DNA of 44,281 nucleotides, from positions 1 through 44,281 of the forward strand of contig NZ_CAMEFG010000029.1 of NCBI RefSeq assembly GCF_945915435.1. The letters run 5' to 3'. The position numbers and the translations under genes were made by a program. The stretch's first letter is position 1, and each line of letters opens with the position of its first letter. Source of the stretch: an uncultured Paracoccus sp. (GTDB lineage: Bacteria > Pseudomonadota > Alphaproteobacteria > Rhodobacterales > Rhodobacteraceae). Below, piece after piece: positions 24,378 through 33,787 of this stretch. The notes under the pieces are model-generated. The model did not search any database, was not told the origin of the DNA, and worked only from the letters and a program-made list of their open reading frames with translations.

Positions 24378-25589
24378 ATGCAGCGGCTGGAGATACTGGA
24401 CGGCATGCGGGGATATTTCCTCGTCTTCATGATGCTGAACCACCTGACATTCGCGGGCGGCTATCTGCTGGTGAAGATCAACCACGGAGAGCTGGGATTC
24501 GTGCAGGACGCGCAAGGCTTCGTGTTCCTGTCGGGGCTGCTGGTCGGCATGGTCTATGCCCGGCGGATGCTGCGGGACGGCTACGGGGCGGGTGCGCGCA
24601 AGATCCGTGCGCGGGCGTGGGAGATCTATCGCTACGCCGCCGGTTCCCTGCTGGCAATCATGGCCCTTGGCCTGATCCTGAAAGGCTCGGCCACCTATTG
24701 GGAGCCGTGGCTGTGGAACCTTTCCAGCCACGACCCCGCCTATGCCATCGCGTCGCTGTTGCTGCTGTTCCAGCCGACCTACATGGATATCCTGCCGCAA
24801 TATATCATCTACATGCTGGTGTCGCCGCCGCTGGTCTGGCTGTGCGTCACCGGGCGCTGGATGTGGGTCGCGGCTTTTTCCGCCGTGCTGTGGGTCGGCG
24901 TCCAGCTTGGCCTGCATTACCCGCTGGCCGACGGCGCGCGGCATGTGCTGGACCTGGTCCATGACGGCAGGTTGCTGCGCACGGCCTTCAACGTGCTTGC
25001 CTGGCAGGTTGTCTTCATGTCCGGGCTGGTGCTTGGCGCGCTGACGGCGGCTGAACGGATCGACTGGGGCAAGGTCTTCGACCCTCGCAGCACCGCCCTG
25101 GCCTGGGCGGCATTTACGCTGGTCCTGTTCTTCATGGCCATCCGCCTGGGCTTTACCTTCGGTCTCATGCCCGAGGAAATGGGCCAGAAGTTCAGAAGCC
25201 TCGACAGCAGGGTCGAGTTCAGCTTCGTCTATCTGGCGAACTTCATGGCGACGGGATACCTGGTCGCCTGGATGGTGATGGCGGGGTCGCGCGCGCAAAA
25301 CGGCATCGTGCGGGCGATTGGCAAGGGAATGCGCTGGATCTTCGACCTGCCCTTCCTGCGGCTGCTCGGGCGGCATTCGCTGCATGTCTATGTCTGGCAT
25401 GTGATCGTGATCTACCTGCTGAAGGGCTTTGAATATCATCATGGTCCCTTCGACGAATGGACCAAGACCGCCATCGCGCTTCTGGCGATCGCCTCGCTGG
25501 CCATCCCCGCCCTTTACCGAGAGCGGACGAGCCTGTGGGGCAAATCCCTTCCGGCGCGCCGGCAAGCCGATGAGGTCCGGCGCCGCTGA
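24378..25589 (+). CDS. OpgC-type membrane acyltransferase
   Basis: Integral membrane protein of 403 residues with about ten helices. The start MQRLEILDGMRGYFLVFMML and the following MLNHLTF give the acyltransferase-3/OpgC His-containing helix. The C-terminal LRLLGRHSLHVYVWHVIVIY is also typical. OpgC proteins succinylate periplasmic glucans, and relatives acylate surface polysaccharides. No opgG/H gene is nearby, so the acceptor may instead be a surface glycan built by the genes further right. AAAGGGAACC precedes the ATG. Confidence 0.88.
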   Translation: MQRLEILDGMRGYFLVFMMLNHLTFAGGYLLVKINHGELGFVQDAQGFVFLSGLLVGMVYARRMLRDGYGAGARKIRARAWEIYRYAAGSLLAIMALGLILKGSATYWEPWLWNLSSHDPAYAIASLLLLFQPTYMDILPQYIIYMLVSPPLVWLCVTGRWMWVAAFSAVLWVGVQLGLHYPLADGARHVLDLVHDGRLLRTAFNVLAWQVVFMSGLVLGALTAAERIDWGKVFDPRSTALAWAAFTLVLFFMAIRLGFTFGLMPEEMGQKFRSLDSRVEFSFVYLANFMATGYLVAWMVMAGSRAQNGIVRAIGKGMRWIFDLPFLRLLGRHSLHVYVWHVIVIYLLKGFEYHHGPFDEWTKTAIALLAIASLAIPALYRERTSLWGKSLPARRQADEVRRR

Positions 25590-25734
25590 CGCCCCCTTCG
25601 GTTTCCGCCGGGGCTGGCCGTCACGCGAGGGGGATGACGCGCGTTTCCGGGGGACCGCGCCGCACCATTCGCCGATGCGTCTGGCGGGCGGGGGCGCGGC
25701 GGCAATGCGGATCGGTTCCGCTCCTGCGATTGGC

Positions 25735-25754
25735 GGGGCAAGGCATCTTGCCCC
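25735..25754. other. Hairpin in the leader of the Fsr-like gene
   Basis: Stem GGGGCAAG with CTTGCCCC around GCAT, inside the 248-base gap between the acyltransferase and MFS genes. No T-tract. I see no ORF and no clear promoter in this gap. Confidence 0.4.
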
Positions 25755-25837
25755 CGACCCCTTGCCCCTCGCGCGTTTCTGGGCACAGATACGGGCCGAA
25801 GCCGGATGCATCCCCTTTTGTCCCGAAAGTTGCCGCC

Positions 25838-27046
25838 ATGACGACCGCCACCCTTGCCCCCACCCGTCCCAGAACCCACCTTGCCGTGCTGGTGATGCTG
25901 GGGCTGACGCATCTGCTCAACGACCTGATGCAATCGCTGATCCCTGCGGCCTACCCGATCCTGCGCGACGCCTATGCGCTGGATTTCGTGCAGATCGGGA
26001 TGATCACCATGACCTTCCAGATCGCCGGATCGCTGCTTCAGCCGGTGATCGGCATGGTGACGGACCGCTATCCCGCGCCCTATTCGCCGGTGGTGGGAAT
26101 GATGTTCACCCTTTCGGGGCTGGTCAGCCTGTCGATGACGCAAAGCTATGGCGGCATCCTGGTCTCGGTCGCGCTGATCGGCATCGGCTCGTCCATCTTC
26201 CACCCCGAGGCGACGCGCATGGCCCGCTATGCCGCGGGCGGGCGGCAAGGGTTGGCGCAAGGCATCTTTCAGGTCGGCGGGCAGGCAGGCGGCGCGCTCG
26301 GCCCGGTCTTTGCCGCGCTGATCATCGTGCCCTGGGGCCAGCCCAGCCTTGCGCTGTTCGCCGTCCTGGCCTTGCTGGCGATGATGTCGCTGACCTGGAT
26401 CGGCAGCCAGCAGCGCCGGATCAGCGCCGAATTCGCGGCCTTGCGGGCCAAGGGCGCCAAGGGCGGTGCGGCGATCGTCCGCCACGCGCCGACAACCATC
26501 GCGGTGGGGCTGGTCGTGCTGACGCTGCTGATGTTTTCCAAGAACGCCTATACCGAAAGCTTCCGGTCCTTTTACACCTTCTACCTGATGGACCGCTTCG
26601 GGCTGTCGATCCCCTCGGCGCAGATGATGCTGTTCGTCTTTCTGCTGGCCTCGGCTGCGGGGGCGCTGATCGGCGGGATCGTGGGCGACCGGATCGGGCG
26701 GTATCGCGTCATCTGGATCTCGGTGCTGGGACCGCTGCCGCTGACGCTGATCCTGCCCTATGCGGACCTGTTCTGGACCGGCGTTCTGACGGTCGCGATC
26801 AACCTCATCATGGCCAGCGCCTTCGCCTCGATCCTGATCTACGCGATGGAGTTGCTGCCGGGCCGCATCGGGCTGATCGGAGGGCTGTTCTACGGGCTGA
26901 ACTTCGGTCTTGGCGGGATCGCGGCGGCGATTCTGGGCGGGTTGGCCGACAGCTACGACGTCGAAACGGTCTATCGCATCTGTTCCTTCCTGCCGCTGGT
27001 CGGGCTGCTGGCGTGGTTCCTGCCGCGGATCGAGGACGGGCGCTAG
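25838..27046 (+). CDS. Fsr-like MFS transporter (fosmidomycin-resistance family)
   Basis: Twelve-helix MFS protein of 402 residues. The segment LTHLLNDLMQSLIPAAYPIL and the diagnostic IGSSIFHPEATRMARYAAGG place it with the fosmidomycin-resistance (Fsr) family of exporters. The second half repeats an ALIGGIVGDRIGRYR motif A. Characterised relatives export fosmidomycin or other small anions; the native substrate here is unknown. It has its own 5' gap and a terminator after it, so it is probably a single-gene unit. Confidence 0.88.
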   Translation: MTTATLAPTRPRTHLAVLVMLGLTHLLNDLMQSLIPAAYPILRDAYALDFVQIGMITMTFQIAGSLLQPVIGMVTDRYPAPYSPVVGMMFTLSGLVSLSMTQSYGGILVSVALIGIGSSIFHPEATRMARYAAGGRQGLAQGIFQVGGQAGGALGPVFAALIIVPWGQPSLALFAVLALLAMMSLTWIGSQQRRISAEFAALRAKGAKGGAAIVRHAPTTIAVGLVVLTLLMFSKNAYTESFRSFYTFYLMDRFGLSIPSAQMMLFVFLLASAAGALIGGIVGDRIGRYRVIWISVLGPLPLTLILPYADLFWTGVLTVAINLIMASAFASILIYAMELLPGRIGLIGGLFYGLNFGLGGIAAAILGGLADSYDVETVYRICSFLPLVGLLAWFLPRIEDGR

Positions 27047-27062
27047 GCGTCAGTCATGCGGC

Positions 27063-27094
27063 GGCTGGCCGATTCTGCCCGATATCGGTCAGCC
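27063..27094 (+). other. Hairpin after the Fsr-like gene
   Basis: An 11-bp stem (27063-27073 with 27084-27094, one G-U pair) and a 10-nt loop, 17 bases after the stop codon and just before the terminator. It may block 3' exonucleases. Confidence 0.45.
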
Positions 27095-27114
27095 CCGGTT
27101 CATTTCTGCGTGTG

Positions 27115-27150
27115 TCCGCGCAAAAGGGCGGCGTTTTTTCGCGGATTTTT
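27115..27150 (+). terminator. Rho-independent terminator after the Fsr-like gene
   Basis: Stem TCCGCG with CGCGGA, continuing after a small bulge as AAAA with TTTT, then five T residues at 27146-27150. Well placed to end the MFS transcript. Confidence 0.65.
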
Positions 27151-27276
27151 ACCGGCTTGTCATCTTGTGCTGTTCGGGTGACTTCAATGCCTGCCGCCGA
27201 TGTGCTAGCGGGTGAGCGTTGATGATTTCTTGCTGTTTTTCATTTTGATTTCGAAGCGATTGGCGACGGCGGCTGC

Positions 27277-29028
27277 ATGAAGCGGAACAGAACGACACCG
27301 ATGTCCGGGGCTTTTTCCGCGGCTGGCGGAGAGGGTCCGGGCGAGGGCGCGGAACAGGTTGCGAAGGTTGCGGGCCAGGGGCTTGAGCGGCGGGCGCTGT
27401 TGGTGCTGGGTATGCACCGCTCGGGCACCTCGGCGCTGACGGGGCTGCTGTCCGCGCTGGGCTGCGACGGTCCGGCCACGCCGATGCAGGGCAATGCCGG
27501 CAACCCCAAGGGCTATTTCGAATCCGTTCCGCTGATGGAATTGCATGACCGGTTGCTTGCCTCGGCCGGATCGGACTGGCGCGACTACCGGCCCTTTCCC
27601 GAAAGCTGGATGCATTCGCCCAAGGCGCAGGAATATCGCGGCAAGCTGCGCGAGGCGATCGCATCCGAATACGGCGATTCCGGCTTTTTCGTGGTCAAGG
27701 ACCCGCGCATCTGCCGCTTCGTGCCGCTGTGGACGGATGTGCTGCTGTCGATGAAGATCCAGCCGGTCGCGATCCTGACCCACCGCAATCCGGTCGAGGT
27801 GGCGCAGTCGCTGACCACACGCAACGGCTTTCCGCAGGATTACGGGCTGCTTTTATGGCTGCGCCACGTGCTGGACGCCGAGGCGGCCAGCCGCGGCCTG
27901 GCCCGCGCCTTCACCAGTTTCGACCGCCTGACCCAGGACTGGTCTGCCAGTGCGCGCGATCTGGGCCGCGCCCTGGGAATCACCTGGCCGCGCTATTCCG
28001 CCTCGAACGCCGCCGAATTGCGCGGTTTCGTCGACAGCGGTCTGCGCCACCACCACCGTCCGCCGCAAGAGGTGCTGGAGGATGATTTGATCGCGGGCTG
28101 GGTCCGCGACAGCTATGGGATACTTGAAAGATGGGCGGCGGGCGATGCCGCGCAGGGTGACCGCAAGCGGCTGGACCGCATCCGCCGGGCCTTCGACGAA
28201 GGCACGCAGGTCTTTGGCCCGCTGGTCGCGCCCGAAGGATCGGGCGGGCCGGGGCAGGGTGATCTGGTCCGCGAACGCGACGAGGCGCGGGCCGAGTTGC
28301 AACAGACAGACGAGGCCCTTGCCGAACGCACGGCGGCGCTTGCCCGGACCGAGGCCGAAAACGACACGCGCCGCCATGAACTGGCCGAGGCCGCCAGCGC
28401 CCTCGCGCAGCGCAAGGCCGAACTGGACGACCTGCACCACGAGACCGAGGGCCTGCGCGCCGCCCTGGCCGACGCGCTTGCGCAGCGCGACGGGCTGGCG
28501 GGCGAACTGGCTGACGCCGAGGCCCGCATCGCCGCGCTGGCCGCGCGCAAGCAGCGCCAGGATCAGGACATGGCGCGGCTTCAGGGGCTGATCTTCGACT
28601 ATCAGGACGAAAGCCAGGCGCGGCGCAAGGATCTGTCGCAGGCGCAGGATCGCATTACCGACCTTGAACACCGGCTGCGTCGCCAGGGCGCGGCCACCGC
28701 GCGGCTGGAGGATGCCGCAGCGGGCCGCGAGGCCGAGCTGTCCCGCCTGCGCAAGGTGCTGGAGACCGAGCGCGCCGGGGCCGGGAAGAAGCTGGCCGCC
28801 GCGCAAGGGCAGCTTGCCCGCGCCCGCGAACAGGTCGCGGCGCGCGACCAGCAGATCCTTGCCCGCGAAAAGGCCGCCCGGCAGGCAGCGGCACGGCAGG
28901 AAAGGGAACTTGCCGCCGCCCGCGCCGCGCTGCGCCTGGCGCAGGCGGACAACAAGGCGCTTCTCGCCTCGACCTCGTGGCGCATCACCGCGCCGATGCG
29001 GTGGCTCAGGACCAGATTGCGCGGTTAA
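27277..29028 (+). CDS. Sulfotransferase-family protein with long C-terminal coiled coil
   Basis: Protein of 583 residues in two parts. Residues 40-300 are a sulfotransferase-like domain: P-loop LGMHRSGTSALTGLL, KDPRICRFVPLW, and THRNPVEVAQSL as the 3'-phosphate-binding segment. Residues 330-560 are Ala/Glu/Arg-rich heptads forming a long coiled coil (DEARAELQQTDEALAERTA onward). The C-terminal LLASTSWRITAPMRWL is a tail I recall from many surface-glycan transferases in Proteobacteria. It probably sulfates, or binds, a surface polysaccharide and is held in a complex through the coiled coil. The adjacent giant glycosyltransferase, 82 bases downstream, is the natural partner. Confidence 0.82.
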   Translation: MKRNRTTPMSGAFSAAGGEGPGEGAEQVAKVAGQGLERRALLVLGMHRSGTSALTGLLSALGCDGPATPMQGNAGNPKGYFESVPLMELHDRLLASAGSDWRDYRPFPESWMHSPKAQEYRGKLREAIASEYGDSGFFVVKDPRICRFVPLWTDVLLSMKIQPVAILTHRNPVEVAQSLTTRNGFPQDYGLLLWLRHVLDAEAASRGLARAFTSFDRLTQDWSASARDLGRALGITWPRYSASNAAELRGFVDSGLRHHHRPPQEVLEDDLIAGWVRDSYGILERWAAGDAAQGDRKRLDRIRRAFDEGTQVFGPLVAPEGSGGPGQGDLVRERDEARAELQQTDEALAERTAALARTEAENDTRRHELAEAASALAQRKAELDDLHHETEGLRAALADALAQRDGLAGELADAEARIAALAARKQRQDQDMARLQGLIFDYQDESQARRKDLSQAQDRITDLEHRLRRQGAATARLEDAAAGREAELSRLRKVLETERAGAGKKLAAAQGQLARAREQVAARDQQILAREKAARQAAARQERELAAARAALRLAQADNKALLASTSWRITAPMRWLRTRLRG

Positions 29029-29110
29029 CCAGTCCAGACCGGAAAAGAGCCGGTCATGTTTCAGTCAAAAGGAAAAAACAACAAATCCTAATACCGGAGA
29101 AGCATCTGAA

Positions 29111-32100
29111 ATGCTTACCAATACTGTTGGTTCATCCCCCAGGAACCTTGCAAGCGGCCCGAAGTGGCGGGGTTTCGTCGATGGGCTGACCCCCGAAGGC
29201 GGGCTGATCGGCTGGGCGCTCATGGCCAGCGATCCCTTTCAGCACCTGTCGCTGGAACTGCTTGTCCACGGCATCCACGTCGCCACCGTCTCGACGGGCC
29301 GTCCGCGCGGCGATCTGGACAATGCCATCGGGCTTTCGCGTCCCGCGCGGCTTGGCTACGAATTCGACCTTCGGGATTTCCTGCCCGAGGGCGCCCTTGC
29401 GCTGCTGCGCAAGCTGGAAGCCGACGCCTCGCCGATCGTCCTGCACCGGGACGTGGCCATTCGCATCGGGCAGACGGATCTGACCCTGCCGCTGGGATCG
29501 CGCGCGCAAACCGCCAGCCTTGACCCCGCCGCCATCGTTCCCGCCCTGCGCCGCGCCGCCGCCCGGCATTTGCGCCATGAGGCGACGACCGCCCCCGACC
29601 GCCGCCTGAGCAGGACCGAGCAGGAAATCATCCTTTCGACCAGCCATCTCTTTGCCCCCGGCTGGTATCGCGAGAATTACGGAGAGGTCGAACTGACCGG
29701 CCATGATCCCGCGCAGCATTACCTGCGGCTGGGAAGCGAGCTTGGCCGCCAGCCCGGCCCCTGGTTCGACCCGCAGGCCTATCTGGATGCGGTGCCCTCG
29801 GCGCGGGAATCGGGGCTGGATGCACTGGTCCATTACGAAATCCACGGCCATCGGGACTGGTGGCCCGGCAAGGGACGTTTCCGCGCGACCGGCCAGCCGC
29901 AGGACGGACAGCGCGACCATGCGTTGCTGATCCACCTCTATCACCTGGACACGGTGCCCGACCTGCAACGGCTCGTTGCGAACTTCCCGCCGGAAACCGA
30001 TGTTTTCGTGACGGTTCCCGACGATTCGCCCGATCACGACCCGGCCCGGATCGCCGAGATGTTTCCCGGCGCGGAAATCATGCCGGTGCCCAATCTCGGT
30101 CAGGATGTGGGCGCGTTTCTTGCTGCCGTGCGCGCGTTGAAGCCCCGCGGGTATCGCTTTTTCTGCAAGGCGCATTCCAAGAAGGGCGCCACCCTGCCAG
30201 AGGTCTGGCGGCGGCAGATGTTCGACGCAATCGGCGCGACGCCCCAGCGGGTCGCAGGCATCATCGACCTGCTGCGCGGCGATGGGCGGCTCTTGCTGCT
30301 TGGCCCGGCGCCCTTCTGGCTGGATGGCCGGGATTTCGACCAGGGCAGCACCGCGCGGATGGACGCCTTTCTGTCGGGCGCGGGTTTCGGTGCGGTGGCC
30401 GAGCGGCTGGACTACGGCTTCTTTGCGGGCACCTGCTTCTGGATCGACGCCGAACTGGCGCAGCTTGTCGCCGATATCCTGCCCGCGACCGAATTCGTCG
30501 AGACCGAGGTTTCGCGTCACGGCCAGACCGCCCATATCGGCGAGCGGCTGTTCGGCCTTCTGCCCACCGCCCTGGGTGGCCGTGTCGCAACCGTGGACGG
30601 GCGCGACTGGCATGCCGATCCGACGGGTCCCGAGATGCTTTTGCCCCCAACCGTGCGCCGGCCCGAGGGCCAGCCCCTGGGGGATTTCCTGCCCCCTCAT
30701 ATCGGCGGGCTGGTGCAGCCGCGCAATATCGGATCCGCAGGGCAAAAGTCCGGCGCAGACTTGCAGGGTGGCCTGTTCAAGGGCGTGGACGATGCCTTGC
30801 ATCGGGAAATAGACGTGCTGATAAGTTGCTGGATGGGCGGCGCCGAACCGATGCATCAGGGCATGGCGCATCTGCACAAGGCGCTGGCCGATCAGGGCCT
30901 GACCAGCGCCTTCGTCCTTGGCGGGCGTGCGCCGATCGTGGCGATGCAGACCCATTGCGCCGCCCCCTGCCTGCTGGAGCCTGCGGGGCTTCATTTGCTT
31001 GGCAGCGCCGAGGCGGAAGCAAAGCATGAACTGCCCGCCGACGTGGCGGAATACCTGTTGCGGTCCGAATGCATGTTCCGCCATGCCGCGCTGCCCGAGG
31101 GGACCGAGCGCGAGGTTGCGCTGGCCCGTATCCGCAATGTCCATGCGGTGTGGCGCGAGGCGCTGATCCGTCACCGGGTCAAGACCTTCCTGATCTGGGG
31201 CAATACCGCGCCGAAAAGCCGGTTGTTCATCCATCTCTGCCAGGAACTGGGCATCGAATACCAGATCATCGAGCGCGGCCATTTCAGCGGCACGATCAGT
31301 TGCGATCCCACGGGCCAGTTCGGTTTCGGCGCGCGTCCGATGCTGACCGAACATGGCCGGGCACTGTCCTTGCTGGACGACGGCCAGTTGGACCGGCGCT
31401 TCGATGAAATCCTTGCCTGGCATGAACGGGAAAAGGAAAACGTCGCCTATCCCGATTTCCACCAGCGCGAGACGCGCGACATCCATGCCATGCGCCGGGC
31501 GCGCCGCTATGGGCGGCCGGTCATCCTGGTGATCGGGGCCAACGACCAGGGTTCGGGCGTGGCCGGACCCGAGGCCGGATCGCTGCGGCTGAACTGGTTC
31601 GAAAGCTCGGACCAGGCATTCGCGCGTATCCGCCGGATGGTGGCCAGGAAGTTCCCCGACGCGCTCTTGGTGCTGCGCCCGCATCCCTCGCAAAAGCAGG
31701 AGGATTCCGAATTCGTCGTGGTCGCGCGCGAAACCGCGCTGGACGACCTGATCGAAGAGGCCGATATCTGCATCACCATCGTGACCTCGGCCAGCGCGCT
31801 TTGCCTGCTCAAGGGCAAGCCGGTGTTGTCGCTGGGGCTGAGCGAATTGAACGGCACCGATGCCGCCGAATGCATCACCGACGAAACCCACCTGCTGGCC
31901 GCCCTGCGCCGCCATGTCTGGCAGGGCTTCGACGGCGATCCCTTTCCCGACGGGGCCAACAGGCGCCATATCGTCGATCTGTTCGAGCGGCATCTGATCG
32001 GGATGGACGAAACCGTTCCGACACGCCACCGCATGGACGACCTGGCCCGCCTGATGGCCGAACGTATCCGCCGCCGGAAGTCGGGCTTCCTGCTGGATTA

Positions 32101-33025
32101 CGCCGGGCGCGAGGATCAGATCAGCCAGGCCATGTTCGACGATGTGCAGTCGCGTGGCCGGGCCGAGTTCCGGGTCGATCCGATGGCCTTTTCTGGCCGC
32201 CAGCGCCCCGGTATCAGCGTCGTCCTGCCGATCTATGGCGATTACGAGGGCACGCGCATCTGCTTTGAACAGTTGCAGCGCCATCAGGCCGAAAACGGCT
32301 ATCGCGTCATCATGGTCTGGGATCGCGGGCCGGACCCGAGACTGGCCGATGTCTGCCGCGAATATGCGCAGAAGGCGGGTTTCACCTGTCTTGAAAACGC
32401 CGAAAACGTCGGTTTCAGCGGCACGGTCAATGCCGGGATGCTGGAAGCCGGGCGGGACGATGTCATCTTGCTCAACAGCGATACGGTTCCGTGCGGCGAC
32501 TGGGCCTTGCGCTTGCAGGATGCCGCATATGCCCATCCCAAGATCGGCGCGGTGACGCCTTTTTCCAACAATGCGTCGATCTGCAACCTGCCCTTTCCCG
32601 AAGGGGCCGAGATGCCGCAGGACGATCCCGTCGCCTGGACCGAGGCGCTGGACCGCCGTGCCCGCAAGGCGCAGCCCTTCACCGTCGAGATGCCCGTCGC
32701 GCATGGGTTCTGCGTCTATATCCGCCGCTCGCTGATCGACCGGATCGGGCTTTTCAGCGAGATGAAATATGACCGCGGCTATGGCGAGGACAACGAATTC
32801 AGCCTGCGCGCCCGCATGGCGGGTTATTTCTGCGGCGGGGCGACGAATGTGCTGGTCGGCCATGCCGGTTCGACCAGCTTTTCGGGCGATGTCGACGGGG
32901 ATGCATTGCGCGCGCAGGGGCGCAGTTCCATGCAGCAGGAATTTGCCTGCTATTTCAAGGAAATCAGCGATTTCTACCGCAACGACCCGCTGGCCCGTCA
33001 CCGCCGCGCGGCGATGGCCGAATGA
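29111..33025 (+). CDS. Multi-module glycosyltransferase (RgpF-like, KpsC/S-like and GT2 modules)
   Basis: Protein of 1304 residues with no signal peptide. Residues 15-125 form a small beta-rich module (GFVDGLTPEGGLIGWALMAS) often attached to surface glycosyltransferases. Residues 170-255 hold two APGWYRENYG/DPQAYLDAVP-type repeats. Residues 269-530 resemble the rhamnan-synthesis RgpF domain (LIHLYHLDTVPDL, VPNLGQDVGAFL, FCKAHSKKG). Residues 563-973 resemble the capsule KpsC/KpsS Kdo-transferases: IIERGHFSGTISCDPTG near 720, VLRPHPSQ near 855, TSASALCLLKGKPVLSLG near 893. Residues 1033-1253 are a GT2 domain (ISVVLPIYGDYEGT, LLNSDTVP, GYGEDNEF). It probably adds several sugars, possibly including an ulosonic acid, to one surface polymer. 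ATG 29111 starts the conserved module. Confidence 0.85.
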   Translation: MLTNTVGSSPRNLASGPKWRGFVDGLTPEGGLIGWALMASDPFQHLSLELLVHGIHVATVSTGRPRGDLDNAIGLSRPARLGYEFDLRDFLPEGALALLRKLEADASPIVLHRDVAIRIGQTDLTLPLGSRAQTASLDPAAIVPALRRAAARHLRHEATTAPDRRLSRTEQEIILSTSHLFAPGWYRENYGEVELTGHDPAQHYLRLGSELGRQPGPWFDPQAYLDAVPSARESGLDALVHYEIHGHRDWWPGKGRFRATGQPQDGQRDHALLIHLYHLDTVPDLQRLVANFPPETDVFVTVPDDSPDHDPARIAEMFPGAEIMPVPNLGQDVGAFLAAVRALKPRGYRFFCKAHSKKGATLPEVWRRQMFDAIGATPQRVAGIIDLLRGDGRLLLLGPAPFWLDGRDFDQGSTARMDAFLSGAGFGAVAERLDYGFFAGTCFWIDAELAQLVADILPATEFVETEVSRHGQTAHIGERLFGLLPTALGGRVATVDGRDWHADPTGPEMLLPPTVRRPEGQPLGDFLPPHIGGLVQPRNIGSAGQKSGADLQGGLFKGVDDALHREIDVLISCWMGGAEPMHQGMAHLHKALADQGLTSAFVLGGRAPIVAMQTHCAAPCLLEPAGLHLLGSAEAEAKHELPADVAEYLLRSECMFRHAALPEGTEREVALARIRNVHAVWREALIRHRVKTFLIWGNTAPKSRLFIHLCQELGIEYQIIERGHFSGTISCDPTGQFGFGARPMLTEHGRALSLLDDGQLDRRFDEILAWHEREKENVAYPDFHQRETRDIHAMRRARRYGRPVILVIGANDQGSGVAGPEAGSLRLNWFESSDQAFARIRRMVARKFPDALLVLRPHPSQKQEDSEFVVVARETALDDLIEEADICITIVTSASALCLLKGKPVLSLGLSELNGTDAAECITDETHLLAALRRHVWQGFDGDPFPDGANRRHIVDLFERHLIGMDETVPTRHRMDDLARLMAERIRRRKSGFLLDYAGREDQISQAMFDDVQSRGRAEFRVDPMAFSGRQRPGISVVLPIYGDYEGTRICFEQLQRHQAENGYRVIMVWDRGPDPRLADVCREYAQKAGFTCLENAENVGFSGTVNAGMLEAGRDDVILLNSDTVPCGDWALRLQDAAYAHPKIGAVTPFSNNASICNLPFPEGAEMPQDDPVAWTEALDRRARKAQPFTVEMPVAHGFCVYIRRSLIDRIGLFSEMKYDRGYGEDNEFSLRARMAGYFCGGATNVLVGHAGSTSFSGDVDGDALRAQGRSSMQQEFACYFKEISDFYRNDPLARHRRAAMAE

Positions 33026-33032
33026 TGTGAAA

Positions 33033-33063
33033 AACCGGCGGGCCGCGATGCTGCCCGCCGGTT
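33033..33063 (-). terminator. Terminator between convergent glycan genes
   Basis: A perfect 11-bp stem (33033-33043 with 33053-33063), 9-nt loop, followed on the minus strand by TTTTT. It ends the minus-strand aldolase-kdsB-HAD operon and may also stop the giant glycosyltransferase transcript. Confidence 0.8.
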
Positions 33064-33094
33064 GTCCCTGCGCCAAGGTGGGCGCCACTGCCGC

Positions 33095-33775
33095 TCAGGC
33101 GGCGTTCAGCAGATCGGCGACCCGTTCGACCGAATCCAGCCCGTGGGCGGCAAGGTAGTCCTGCCATGCGGGCATCTCGCTCCACCCCGAGATGAAGACG
33201 AAATCCAGCCCGGCGCGACCGGCGGCGATATGGTCATAGCGGCTGTCGCCCAGAAACAGCGCAGGATGCGAGAGCCGCCCCGAACCGAATTCGCGCCCCA
33301 GGATCGCGTCCTTGGTGTCGGGGCTGCCGAAGATGCCGCCGTCGAAATAGCTGTCCAGATCGCGCCGGGCAAAGACACGGCGCAGCTCGGCCTGATCGCC
33401 GCCCGAAACGATCAGCCAGGGAATGCCGGGCGTGGCGCGGCGCAACTCGGCCAGTCCGGGGGTGACGGCGCAGGCCATCAGCCCGGTCTGCACGGCATCG
33501 GCATAGGCGGCCAGCAGGTCCTCCAGCCCGATCTTGCGCAGGTCCGGCCCACCCAGGCCGGGGGCATGTTGCGGCGCGATCTCGTCCAGGAAATGCCGGA
33601 ACTTGGCATAGCGCGACACGCCGCCCCGGCTGACGTGATAATCGACCAGCGCCTGCGCGGCGGCCTCGCCGAAGGGCAAGGCTGTCTGACGAAAGGCATC
33701 CGTCTTGACCCGGTTCGAATCCAGCAACACGCCGTCGCAATCGAAGACCAGCGCGGAATAATCGGTGATCGCCAT
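33095..33775 (-). CDS. HAD-family phosphatase of the ulosonate-like operon
   Basis: HAD hydrolase of 226 residues with a helical C1 cap, phosphoglycolate-phosphatase-like. Motif I is VFDCDGVLLDS (nucleophile and acid Asp), motif II WLIVSGGD, motif III Lys in SPDTKDAIL, motif IV LFLGDSRYDHIAA. In the Kdo pathway a HAD enzyme (KdsC, without a cap) removes the 8-phosphate before CMP activation; this protein has a cap and so is not KdsC, but could play the same role on another sugar acid phosphate. It is last in the three-gene operon, 12 bases after the cytidylyltransferase. Confidence 0.85.
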   Translation of the reverse strand: MAITDYSALVFDCDGVLLDSNRVKTDAFRQTALPFGEAAAQALVDYHVSRGGVSRYAKFRHFLDEIAPQHAPGLGGPDLRKIGLEDLLAAYADAVQTGLMACAVTPGLAELRRATPGIPWLIVSGGDQAELRRVFARRDLDSYFDGGIFGSPDTKDAILGREFGSGRLSHPALFLGDSRYDHIAAGRAGLDFVFISGWSEMPAWQDYLAAHGLDSVERVADLLNAA

Positions 33776-33787
33776 GATGCGGACGCC

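Noticed and set aside
22119..25811. Several long frames antisense to hmgA and the OpgC-type gene
   Set aside because: Translations are compositionally biased with no motifs, and the opposite strands encode full enzymes with active-site residues.
29132..33088. A very long open frame on the minus strand across the giant glycosyltransferase
   Set aside because: It mirrors the plus-strand gene almost exactly, its translation has no recognisable domain, and long antisense frames are common at this GC content. The plus strand shows several clear enzyme modules.
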